From contig NC_052673.1 in assembly GCF_016802725.1 (NCBI RefSeq), positions 5,818,037 to 5,882,036 on the forward strand: a stretch of DNA of 64,000 nucleotides, written 5' to 3'. The position numbers and the translations under genes are program-made. This DNA comes from Solenopsis invicta (lineage: Eukaryota; Arthropoda; Insecta; Hymenoptera; Formicidae). The first letter of the stretch is position 1; the number at the start of each line of letters is the position of its first letter. The notes under the pieces are model-generated. The model had not been told where the DNA came from. It did not search any database and saw nothing but the letters and a program-made list of their open reading frames with translations. Shown piece after piece: positions 52,501 through 64,000 of this stretch.

Positions 52501-55500
52501 TTTGCATTTCGCGCTGGGAACTTCAATAGTTTCGTTTCTGATGCAGATCCACGCTTGTTTGACGCTTTTTAACGTAAAACACGTGAGGTATCGCATAGAT
52601 AAAGATTCATTTGCAATTCGCGCAGGAAACTTCAATAGTTTCGTTTCTGATGCAGATCAACGCTTGTTTGACGCTTTTTAACGTAAAACACGTGAGATAT
52701 CGCATAGATAACGATTAATTTGCAATTCTCGCTGTAAACGTCAATAGTTTCGTTTCTGATGAAGATCCACGCTTGTTTGACGCTTTTTAACGTAAAACAC
52801 GTGTAATATCGCATAGATAGCGATTCGTTTGCAATTCGCGCTGGGATCTTCAATAGTTATGTTTCTGATGCAGATCAACGCTTGTTCGACGCTTTTTAAC
52901 GTAAAACACTTGAGATATCGCATAGATAAAGTTTCATTTGCAATTCGCGCAGTGAACTTAAATAGTTTCGTTTCTGATGCAGATCCACGCTTGTTTGGCG
53001 CTTCTTAACGTAAAACACGTAAGATATCGCATAGATAACGATTCACTTGCAATTTGTGCTTGGAACTTCAATAGTTATGTTTCTGATGCAGATCAACGTT
53101 TGTTCGACGCTTTTTAACGTAAAACACCTGAGATTTCGCATAGATAACGATTCATTTGCAATTCGCGCTGGGAACTTCAATAGTTTCGTTTCTGATGCAG
53201 ATCAACGCTTGTTTGACGCTTTATAACGTAAAACACGTGAGATATCGCATAGATAGCGATTCGTTTGCAATTCGCGCTGGGATCTTCAATAGTCATGTTT
53301 CTGATGCAGTTAAACGCTTGTTAGACGCTTTTTAACGTAAAACACGTCAGATATCGCATAGATAGCGATTCGTTTGCAATTCGCGCTGGGAACTTCAATA
53401 GTTTCGTTTCTGATGAAGATCAACGCATGTTTGACGCTTTTAAACGTAAAACACGAAAGATATTGCATAGATAACGATTCGTTTGCAATTCGCGCTGGGA
53501 ACTTCAATAGTTATGTTTCTGATGAAGATCCACGCTTGTTCGACGCATTTTAACGTAAAACACGTGAGTTATCGCATAGATAACGATTCATTTGCAATTC
53601 GCGCAGGGAACTTCAATAGTTTCGTTTCTGATGCCGATCAACGCTTGTTTGACGCTTTTTAACATAAAACACGTGAGATATCGCATAGATAACGATTAAT
53701 TTGCAATTCTCGCTGTAAACGTCAATAGTTTCGTTTCTGATGAAGATCCACGCTTGTTTGACGCTTTTTAACGTAAAACACGTGAGATATCGCATAGATA
53801 GCGATTCGTTTGCAATTCGCGCTGGGATCTTCAATAGTTAGGTTTCTGATGCAGATCAACGCTTGTTTGACGCTATTTAACGTAATACACGTGAGATATC
53901 GCATAGATAGCAATTCGTTTGCAATTCGCCCTGGGTACTTCAATAGTTATGTTTCTGATGCAGATCAACGTTTGTTCGACGCTTTTTAACGTAAAACACG
54001 TGAGATATCGCATAGATAACGATTCATTTGCAATTCGCGCTGGAAATTCAATAGTTACGTTTCTGATGCAGATCAACCCTTGTTTGAAGCATTTTAACGT
54101 AAAACACGTGAGATATCGCATAGATAGCGATTCGTTTGCATTTCGCGCTGGGAACTTCAATAGTTATGTTTCTGATGAAGATCCACGCTTGTTCGACGCA
54201 TTTTAACGTAAAACACGTGAGTTATCGCATAGATAACGATTCATTTGCAATTCGCGCAGGGAACTTCAATAGTATCGTTTCTGATGCCGATCAACGCTTG
54301 TTTGACGCTTTTAAACGTAAAACACGTGAGATATCGCATAGATAACGATTAATTTTCAATTCTCTCTGTAAACGTCAATAGTTTCGTTTCTGATGAAGAT
54401 CCACCCTTGTTTGACGCATTTTAACGTAAAACACGTGAGATATCGCATAGATAGCGATTAGTTTGGAATTCGCGCTGGGAAATTCAATAGTTACGTTTCT
54501 GATGCAGATCAACCCTTGTTTGAAGCATTTTAACGTAAAACACGTGAGATATCGCATAGATAGCGATTCGTTTGCAATTCGCGCTTGGAACTTCAATAGT
54601 TGTGTTTCTGATGAAGATCCACGCTTGTTCGACGCATTTTAACGTAAAACACGTGAGTTATCGCATAGATAACGATTCATTTGCAATTCGCGCAGGGAAA
54701 TTCAATAGTTTCGTTTCTGATGCAGGTCAACGCTTGTATAACGCTTTTTAACGTAAAACACGTGAGATATCGCATAGATAACGATTAATTTGCAATTCTC
54801 GCTGTAAACGTCAATAGTTTCGTTTCTGATGAAGATCCACGCTTGTTTGACGCTTTTTAACGTAAAACACGTGAGATATCGCATAGATAGCGATTCGTTT
54901 GCAATTCGCGCTGGGATGTTCTATAGTTATGTTTCTGATGCAGATCAACGCTTGTTCGACGCTTTTTAACGTAAAACACGTGAGATATCGCATAGATAGC
55001 TATTCGTTTGCAATTCGCGCTGGGATCTTCAATAGTTATGTTTCTGATGCAGATCAACGCTTGTTCGACGCTTTTTAACGTAAAACACTTGAGATATCGC
55101 ATAGATAAAGATTCATTTGCAATTCGCGCAGGGAACTTAAATAGTTTCGTTTCTGATGCAGATCCACGCTTGTTTGGCGCTTCTTAACGTAAAACACGTA
55201 AGATATCGCATAGATAACGATTCATTTGCAATTTGTGCTTGGAACTTCAATAGTTATGTTTCTGTTGCAGATCAACGTTTGTTCGACGCTTTTTAAAGTA
55301 AAACACCTGAGATCTCGCATAGATAACGATTCATTTGCAATTCGCGCTGGGAACATCAATAGTTTCGTTTCTGATGCAGATCAACGCTTGTTTGACGCTT
55401 TTTAACGTAAAACACGTGAGATATCGCATAGATAGCGATTCGTTTGCAATTCGCGCTGGGATCGTCAATAGTTATGTTTCTGATGCAGATCAACGCTTGT

Positions 55501-58500
55501 TCGACGCTTTTTAACGTAAAACACGTGAGATATCACATAGATAGCGATTCGTTTGCAATTCGCGCAGGGAACTTCAATAGTTTCGTTTCTGATGCAGATC
55601 CACGCTTGTTTGGCGCTTCTTAACGTAAAACACGTAAGATATCGCATAGATAACGATTCACTTGCAATTTGTGCTTGAAACTTCAATAGTTATGTTTCTG
55701 ATGCAGATCAACGTTTGTTCGACGCTTTTTAACGTAAAACACCTGAGATTTCGCATAGATAACGATTCATTTGCAATTCGCGCTGGGAACTTCAATAGTT
55801 TCGTTTCTGATGCAGATCAACGCTTGTTTGACGCTTTTTAACGTAAAACACGTGAGATATCGCATAGATAGCGATTCGTTTGCAATTCGCGCTGGGATCT
55901 TCAATAGTCATGTTTCTGATGCAGATCAACGCTTGTTAGACGCTTTTTAACGTAAAACACGTCAGATATCGCATAGATAGCGATTCGTTTGCAATTCGCG
56001 CTGGGAACTTCAATTGTTTCGTTTCTGATGAAGATCAACGCATGTTTGACGCTTTTAAACGTAAAACACGAAAGATATTGCATAGATAACGATTCGTTTG
56101 CAATTCGCGCTGGGAACTTCAATAGTTATGTTTCTGATGAAGATCCACGCTTGTTCGACGCATTTTAACGTAAAACACGTGAGTTATCGCATAGATAACA
56201 ATTCATTTGCAATTCGCGCAGGGAACTTCAATAGTTTCGTTTCTGATGCCGATCAACGCTTGTTTGACGCTTTTTAACGTAAAACACGTGAGATATCGCA
56301 TAGATAACGATTAATTTTCAATTCTCTCTGTAAACGTCAATAGTTTCGTTTCTGATGAAGATCCTCGCTTGTTTGACGCTTTTTAACGTAAAACACGTGA
56401 GATATCGCATAGATAGCGATTAGTTTGGAATTCGCGCTGGGAAATTCAATAGTTACGTTTCTGAAGCAGATCAACCCTTGTTTGAAGCATTTTAACGTAA
56501 AACACGTGAGATATCGCATAGATAGCGATTCGTTTGCAATTCGCGCCTGGAACTTCAATAGTTGTGTTTCTGATGAAGATCCACGCTTGTTCGACGCATT
56601 TTAACGTAAAACACGTGAGTTATCGCATAGATAACGATTCATTTGCAATTCGCGCAGGGAAATTCAATAGTTTCGTTTCTGATGCAGGTCAACGCTTGAT
56701 TAACGCTTTTTAACGTAAAACACGTGAGATATCGCATAGATAACGATTAATTTGCAATTCTCGCTGTAAACGTCAATAGTTTCGTTTCTGATGAAGATCC
56801 ACGCTTGTTTGCCACTTTTTAACGTAAAACACGTGAGATATCGCATAGATAGCGATTCGTTTGCAATTCGCGCTGGGATGTTCTATGGTTATGTTTCTGA
56901 TGCAGATCAACGCTGGTTCGACGATTTTTAACGTAAAACACGTGAGATATCGCATAGATAGCTATTCGTTTGCAATTCGCGCAGGGAACTTCAATAGTTT
57001 AGTTTCTGATGAAGATCAACGCTTGTTTGACGCTTTTAAACGTAAAACAAGAAAGATATCGCATAGATAACGATTCGTTTGCAATTCGCGCTGTGAACTT
57101 CAATAGTTATGTTTCTGATGAAGATCCACGCTTGTTCGACGCATTTTAACGTAAAACACGTGAGTTATCGCATAGATAACGATTCATTTGCAATTCGCGC
57201 AGGGAACTTCAATAGTTTCGTTTCTGATGCCGATCATGGCTTGTTTGACGCTTTTTAACGTAAAACACGTGAGATATCGAATAGATAACGATTAATTTGC
57301 AATTCTCTATGTAAACGTCAATAGTTTCGTTTCTGATGAAGATCCACGCTTGTTTGCCGCTTTTTAACGTAAAACACGTGAGATATCGCATAGATAGCGA
57401 TTCGTTTGCAATTCGCGCTGGGATCTTCAATAGTTATGTTTCTGATGCAGATCAACGCTTGTTCGACGCTATTTAACGTAAAACACGTGAGATATCGCAT
57501 AGATAGCGATTCATTGCAATTCGCGCTGGGAACTTCAATAGTTTCGTTTCTGATGCAGATCCACGCTTGTTTGAAGCTTTTTAACGTAAAACACGTAAGA
57601 TATCGCATAGATAACGATTTATTTGCAATTTGTGCTTGGAACTTCAATAGTTATGTTTCTGATGCAGATCAACGTTTGTTCGACGCTTTTTAACGTAAAA
57701 TACGTGAGATATCGCATAGATAACGATTCATTTGCAATTCGCGCTGGGAACTTCAATAGTTTCGTTTCTGATGCAGATCAACGCTTGTTTGACGCTTTTT
57801 AACGTAAAACACGTGAGATATCGCATAGATAGCGATTCGTTTGCAATTCGCGCTGAGAACTTCAATAGTTTCGTTTCTGATGAAGATCAACGCTTGTTTG
57901 ACGCTTTTGAACGTAAAACAAGAAAGATATCGCATAGATAACGATTCGTTTGCAATTCGCGCTGGGAACTTCAATAGTTATGTTTCTGATGAAGATCCAC
58001 GATTGTTCGACGCATTTTAACGTAAAACACGTGAGTTATCGCATAGATAACGATTCATTTGCAATTCGCGCAGGGAACTTCAATAGTTTCGTTTCTGATG
58101 CAGATCAACGCTTGTTTGACGCTTTTTAACGTAAAACACGTGAGATATCGCATAGATAACGAATAATTTGCAATTCTCGCTGTAAACGTCAATAGTTTCG
58201 TTTCTGATGAAGATCCACGCTTGTTTGACGCTTTTTAACGTAAAACACGTGAGATATCGCATAGATAATGATTCATTTGCAATTCGCGCAGGGAACTTTA
58301 ATAGTTTCGTTTCTGATGCAGATCCACGCTTGTTTGGCGCTTCTTAACGTAAAACACGTAAGATATCGCATAGATAACGATTCACTTGCAATTTGTGCTT
58401 GGAACTTCAATAGTTCAGTTTCTGATGCAGATCAACGTTTGTTCGACGCTTTTTAACGTAAAACACCTGAGATATCGCATAGATAACGATTCATTTGCAA

Positions 58501-61500
58501 TTCGCGCTGGGAACTTCAATAGTTTCGTTTCTGATGCAGATCAACGCTTGTTTGACGCTTTTAAACGTAAAACACGTGAGATATCGCATAGATAGCGATT
58601 CATTTGCAATTCGCGCTGGGATCTTCAATAGTTATGTTTCTGATGCAGATCAACGCTTGTTCGACGATTTTTAACGTAAAACACGTGAGATATCGCATAG
58701 ATAGCGATTCGTTTGCAATTCGCGCTGGGAACTTCAATAGTTTCGTTTCTGATGAAGATCAACGCTTGTTTGACGCTTTTAAACGTAAAACACGAAAGAT
58801 ATCGCATAGATAACGATTCGTTTGCAATTCGCGCTGGGAACTTCAATAGTTATGTTTCTGATGAAGATCCACGCTTGTTCGACGCATTTTAACGTAAAAC
58901 ACGTGAGTTATCGCATAGAAAACGATTCATTTGCAATTCGCGCAGGGAACTTCAATAGTTTCGTTTCTGATGCCGATCAACGCTTGTTTGACGCTTTTTA
59001 ACGTAAAACACGTGAGATATCGCATAGATAACGATTAATTTGCAATTCTCTCTGTAAACGTCAATAGTTTCGTTTCTGATGAAGATCCACGCTTGTTTGA
59101 CGCTTTTTAACGTAAAACACGTGAGATATCGCATAGATAGCGATTCGTTTGCAATTCGCGCTGGGATCGTCAATAGTTATGTTTCTGATGCAGATCAACG
59201 CTTGTTCGACGCTTTTTAACGTAAAACACGTGAGATATCACATAGATAGCGATTCGTTTGCAATTCGCGCAGGGAACTTCAATAGTTTCGTTTCTGATGC
59301 AGATCCACGCTTGTTTGGCGCTTCTTAACGTAAAACTCGTAAGATATCGCATAGATAACGATTCATTTGCAATTTGTGCTTGGAACTTCAATAGTTCAGT
59401 TTCTGATGCAGATCAACGTTTGTTCGACGCTTTTTAACGTAAAACACCTGAGATATCGCATAGATAACGATTCATTTGCAATTCGCGCTGGGAACTTCAA
59501 TAGTTTCGTTTCTGATGCAGATCAACGCTTGTTTGACGCTTTTTAACGTAAAACACGTGAGATATCGCATAGATAGCGATTCATTTGCAATTCGCGCTGG
59601 GATCTTCAATAGTTATGTTTCTGATGCAGATCAACGCTTGTTAGATGATTTTTAACGTAAAACACGTCAGATATCGCATTGATAGCGATTCGTTTGCAAT
59701 TCGCGCTGGGAACTTCAATAGTTTCGTTTCTGATGAAGATCAACACTTGTTTGACGCTTTTAAACGTAAAACACGAAAGATATCGCATAGATAACGATTC
59801 GTTTGCAATTCGCGCTGGGAACTTCAATAGTTATGTTTCTGATGTAGATCCACGCTTGTTCGACGCATTTTAACGTAAAACACGTGAGTTATCGCATAGA
59901 AAACGATTCATTTGCAATTCGCGCAGGGAACTACAATAGTTTCGTATCTGATGCCGATCAACGCTTGTTTGACGCTTTTTAACGTAAAATACGTGAGATA
60001 TCGCATAGATAACGATTAATTTGCAATTCTCTCTGTAAACGTCAACAGTTTCGTTTCTGATGAAGATCCACGCTTGTTTGACGCTTTTTAACGTAAAACA
60101 CGTGAGATATCGCATAGATAGCGATTCGTTTGCAATTCCCGCTGGGATCTTCAATAGTTATGTTTCTGATGCAGATCAACGCTTGTTCGACGCTATTTAA
60201 CGTAAAACACGTGAGATATCGCATAGATAGCGATTCGTTTGCAATTCGCGCTGGGAACTTCAATAGTTATGTTTATGATGCAGAACGACGCTTGTTCGAC
60301 GCTTTTTAACGTAAAACACGTGAGATATTGCATAGATAGCGATTCGTTTGCAATTCGCACTGGGAACTTCAATAGTTATGTTTCTGATGCAGATCAACGT
60401 TTGTTCGACGCTTTTTAACGTAAAACACGTGAGATATCGCATAGATAACGATTCATTTGCAATTCACGCTGGGATATTCAATAGTTTCGTTTCTGATGCA
60501 GATCAACGCTTGTTTGACGCTTTTTAACGTAAAACACGTGAGATATCGCATAGATAACGATTAATTTGCAATTCTCTCTGTAAACGTCAATAGTTTCGTT
60601 TCTGATGAAGATCCACGCTTGTTTGACGCTTTTTAACGTAAAACACGTGAGATATCGCATAGATAGCGATTCGTTTGCAATTCGCGCTGGGATCTTCAAT
60701 AGTTATGTTTCTGATGCAGATCAACGCTTGTTCGACGCTTTTTAACGTAAAACACGTGAGATATCGCATAGATAGCGATTCGTTTGCAATTCGCGCTGGG
60801 ATCTTCAATAGTTCTGTTTCTGATGCAGATCAACGCTCGTTCGACGCTTTTTAACGTAAAACACGTGAGATATCGCATAGATAGCGATTCGTTTGCATTT
60901 CGCGCTGGGAACTTCAATAGTTTCGTTTCTGATGCAGATCCACGCTTGTTTGACGCTTTTTAACGTAAAACACGTGAGGTATCGCATAGATAAAGATTCA
61001 TTTGCAATTCGCGCAGGAAACTTCAATAGTTTCGTTTCTGATGCAGATCAACGCTTGTTTGACGCTTTTTAACGTAAAACACGTGAGATATCGCATAGAT
61101 AACGATTAATTTGCAATTCTCGCTGTAAACGACAATAGTTTCGTTTCTGATGAAGATCCACGCTTGTTTGACGCTTTTTAACGTAAAACACGTGTGATAT
61201 CGCATAGATAGCGATTCGTTTGCAATTCGCGCTGGGATCTTCAATAGTTATGTTTCTGATGCAGATCAACGCTTGTTCGACGCTTTTTAACGTAAAACAC
61301 TTGAGATATCGCATAGATAAAGATTCATTTGCAATTCGCGCAGGGAACTTAAATAGTTTCGTTTCTGATGCAGATCCACGCTTGTTTGGCGCTTCTTAAC
61401 GTAAAACACGTAAGATATCGCATAGATAACGATTCACTTGCAATTTGTGCTTGGAACTTCAATAGTTATGTTTCTGATGCAGATCAACGTTTGTTCGACG

Positions 61501-64000
61501 CTTTTTAACTTAAAACACCTGAGATATCGCATAGATAACGATTCATTTGCAATTCGCGCTGGGAACTTCAATAGTTTCGTTTCTGATGCAGATCAACGCT
61601 TGTTTGACGCTTTTTAACGTAAAACACGTGAGATATCGCATAGATAGCGATTCGTTTGCAATTCGCGCTGGGATCTTCAATAGTCATGTTTCTGATGCAG
61701 ATCAACGCTTGTTAGACGCTTTTTAACGTAAAACACGTCAGATATCGCATAGATAGCGATTCGTTTGCAATTCGCGCTGGGAACTTCAATAGTTTCGTTT
61801 CTGATGAAGATCAACGCTTGTTTGACGCTTTTAAACGTAAAACACGAAAGATATTGCATAGATAACGATTCGTTTGCAATTCGCGCTGGGAACTTCAATA
61901 GTTATGTTTCTGATGAAGATCCACGCTTGTTCGACGCATTTTAACGTAAAACACGTGAGTTATCGCATAGATAACGATTCATTTGCAATTCGCGCAGGGA
62001 ACTTCAATAGTTTCGTTTCTGATGCCGATCAACGCTTGTTTGACGCTTTTTAACATAAAATACGTGAGATATCGCATAGATAACGATTAATTTGCAATTC
62101 TCTCTGTAAACGTCAATAGTTTCGTTTCTGATGAAGATCCACGCTTGTTTGACGCTTTTTAACGTAAAACACGTGAGATATCGCATAGATAGCAATTCGT
62201 TTGCAATTCCCGCTGGGATCTTCAATAGTTATGTTTCTGATGCAGATGAACGCTTGTTCGACGCTATTTAACGTAAAACACGTGAGATATCGCATAGATA
62301 GCAATTCGTTTGCAATTCGCCCTGGGTACTTCAATAGTTATGTTTCTGATGCAGATCAACGTTTGTTCGACGCTTTTTAACGTAAAACACGTGAGATATC
62401 GCATAGATAACGATTCATTTGCAATTCACGCTGGGAAATTCAATAGTTACGTTTCTGATGCAGATCAACCCTTGTTTGAAGCATTTTAACGTAAAACACG
62501 TGTGATATCGCATAGATAGCGATTCGTTTGCAATTCGCGCTGGGAACTTCAATAGTTATGTTTCTGATGAAGATCCACGCTTGTTCGACGCATTTTAACG
62601 TAAAACACGTGAGTTATCGCATAGATAACAATTCATTTGCTATTCGCGCAGGGAACTTCAATAGTTTCGTTTCTGATGCCGATCAACGCTTGTTTGACGC
62701 TTTTTAACGTAAAACACGTGAGATATCGCATAGATAACGATTAATTTGCAATTCTCTCTGTAAACGTCAATAGTTTCGTTTCTGATGAAGATCCACGCTT
62801 GTTCGACGCATTTTAACGTAAAACACGTGAGATATCGCATAGATAGCGATTAGTTTGCAATTCGCGCTGGGAAATTCAATAGTTACGTTTCTGATGCAGA
62901 TCAACCCTTGTTTGAAGCATTTTAACGTAAAACACGTGAGATATCGCATAGATAGCGATTCGTTTGCAATTCGCGCTTGGAACTTCAATAGTTGTGTTTC
63001 TGATGAAGATCCACGCTTGTTCGACGCATTTTAACGTAAAACACGTGAGTTATCGCATAGATAACGATTCATTTGCAATTCGCGCAGGGAAACTCAATAG
63101 TTTCGTTTCTGATGCAGATCAACGCTTGTTTGACGGTTTTTAATGTAAAACACGTGAGATATCGCATAGATAACGATTAATTTGCAATTCTCGCTGTAAA
63201 CGTCAATAGTTTCGTTTCTGATGAAGATCCACGCTTGTTTGACACTTTTTAACGTAAAACACGTGAGATATCGCATAGATAGCGATTCGTTTGCAATTCG
63301 CGCTGGGATCTTCAATAGTTATGTTTCTGATGCAGATCAACGCTTGTTCGACGCTTTTTAACGTAAAACACGTGAGATATCGCATAGATAGCGATTCGTT
63401 TGCAATTCGCGCAGGGAACTTCAATAGTTTCGTTTCTGATGCAGATCCACGCTTGTTTGGCGCTTCTTAACGTAAAACACGTAAGATATCGCATAGATAA
63501 CGATTCATTTGCAATTTGTGCTTGGAACTTCAATAGTTATGTTTCTGATGCAGATCAACGTTTGTTCGACGCTTTTTAACGTAAAACACCTGAGATATCG
63601 CATAGATAACGATTCATTTGCAATTCGCGCTGGGAACTTCAATAGTTTCGTTTCTGATGCAGATCAACGCTTGTTTGACGCTTTATAACGTAAAACACGT
63701 GAGATATCGCATAGATAGCGATTCGTTTGCAATTCGCGCTGGGATCTTCAATAGTCATGTTTCTGATGCAGATCAACGCTTGTTAGACGCTTTTTAACGT
63801 AAAACACGTCAGATATCGCATAGATAGCGATTCGTTTGCAATTCGCGCTGGGAACTTCAATAGTTTCGTTTCTGATGAAGATCAACGCTTGTTTGACGCT
63901 TTTAAACGTAAAACACGAAAGATATTGCATAGATAACGATTCGTTTGCAATTCGCGCTGGGAACTTCAATAGTTATGTTTCTGATGAAGATCCACGCTTG
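34541..64000 (+). repeat. 109-bp satellite array, about 270 monomers, continues past the window
   Basis: A 109-bp monomer repeats head to tail without interruption to the last base. Typical blocks in order are GATAGCGATTCGTTTGCAAT, TCGCGCTGGGAACTTCAATA, GTTTCGTTTCTGATGCAGAT, CAACGCTTGTTTGACGCTTT, TTAACGTAAAACACGTGAGA and TATCGCATA. Several monomer subtypes recur in register, for example CTCTCTGTAAACGTC in place of CGCGCTGGGAACTTC, or GAAGCATTTTAACG. Length is nearly constant; rare one- to three-base changes occur, such as near 39880, 46595, 54040 and 57510. Most monomers contain GATATC and CACGTG. The 60-109-residue frames on the minus strand arise because 109 is not a multiple of three and few stops occur; they are not genes. 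Confidence 0.98.

Noticed and set aside
34541..64000. Dozens of 60-109-residue minus-strand and plus-strand open frames with near-identical peptides (for example ANESLSMRYLTCFTL)
   Set aside because: They repeat with the 109-bp satellite period, cross monomer boundaries in shifting frames, and have no start or splice context. They are by-products of a stop-poor tandem repeat.
34541..64000. CRISPR-like array
   Set aside because: The repeats are contiguous 109-bp monomers without unique spacers, in a eukaryotic context.
34541..64000. CENP-B box in the satellite
   Set aside because: I looked for the NTTCGNNNNANNCGGGN pattern around the TTCG words of the monomer and did not find a match.
1..64000. 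tRNA, rRNA or other classical RNA genes
   Set aside because: No A/B-box plus cloverleaf or rRNA segment was recognised on either strand by eye.

Overview
This window is eukaryotic, almost certainly from an insect and most likely a hymenopteran such as an ant (inference). It has spliced genes with GT-AG introns and no bacterial gene organisation. It carries mariner transposons, a LINE, a Polinton/Maverick element whose proteins resemble those of ant genomes, and a huge tandem satellite. I see no ordinary host gene. Everything recognisable is repeat or mobile DNA, as expected at the edge of a pericentromeric or other heterochromatic block.

Layout: 1-2750 is AT-rich DNA without a supportable gene. 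At 2755-3183 lie about four diverged monomers of a 109-bp satellite in reverse orientation. At 3184-33600 is one Polinton/Maverick (Polinton A, 30.4 kb as it stands, about 16.5 kb without insertions) with roughly 0.65-0.7 kb terminal inverted repeats. Its left inverted repeat is split by a 12.6-kb CMC-type (CACTA/Mirage-like) DNA transposon with a perfect 17-bp terminal inverted repeat and a TA target duplication (3806-16432). That transposon encodes a Tnp2-like transposase and a spliced DUF4806-like protein. It was itself hit by a 5.06-kb LINE (4468-9525, 17-bp target duplication) and by a mariner inside the transposase coding sequence (12666-13987). A second mariner with an intact transposase (17348-18639) sits in the leader of the first Polinton gene. 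At 33601-34540 is a 0.94-kb fragment of a second, diverged Polinton (B), interrupted exactly at the right end of Polinton A. From 34541 to the end of the window runs an unbroken array of about 270 copies of the 109-bp satellite, now in forward orientation.

Polinton A carries the expected virus-like gene set. Rightward: an unknown protein, protein-primed DNA polymerase B (with one intron), a small Cys-pair protein, a PLA2-like/hydrophobic minor virion protein, an adenain-like protease, a penton-like minor capsid protein, a small basic protein, the major capsid protein, an unknown protein, and a spliced 204-residue protein. Leftward: packaging ATPase, a DUF8207-like protein, an 87-residue charged protein, and a retroviral-type integrase with a chromodomain. 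Polymerase, integrase, ATPase, penton, major capsid and PLA2-like genes are broken by frameshifts or stops. Protease, DUF8207-like, 87-residue and spliced 204-residue genes are open, so this copy is defective as it stands.

The most interesting points are the five-level nesting of elements, the inverted satellite flanks without a Polinton target duplication, a four-copy tandem repeat with a conserved branched fold near the left Polinton end, the intact spliced gene in a decayed element, the 16+7-bp composite minisatellite, and multi-scale higher-order structure in the satellite.
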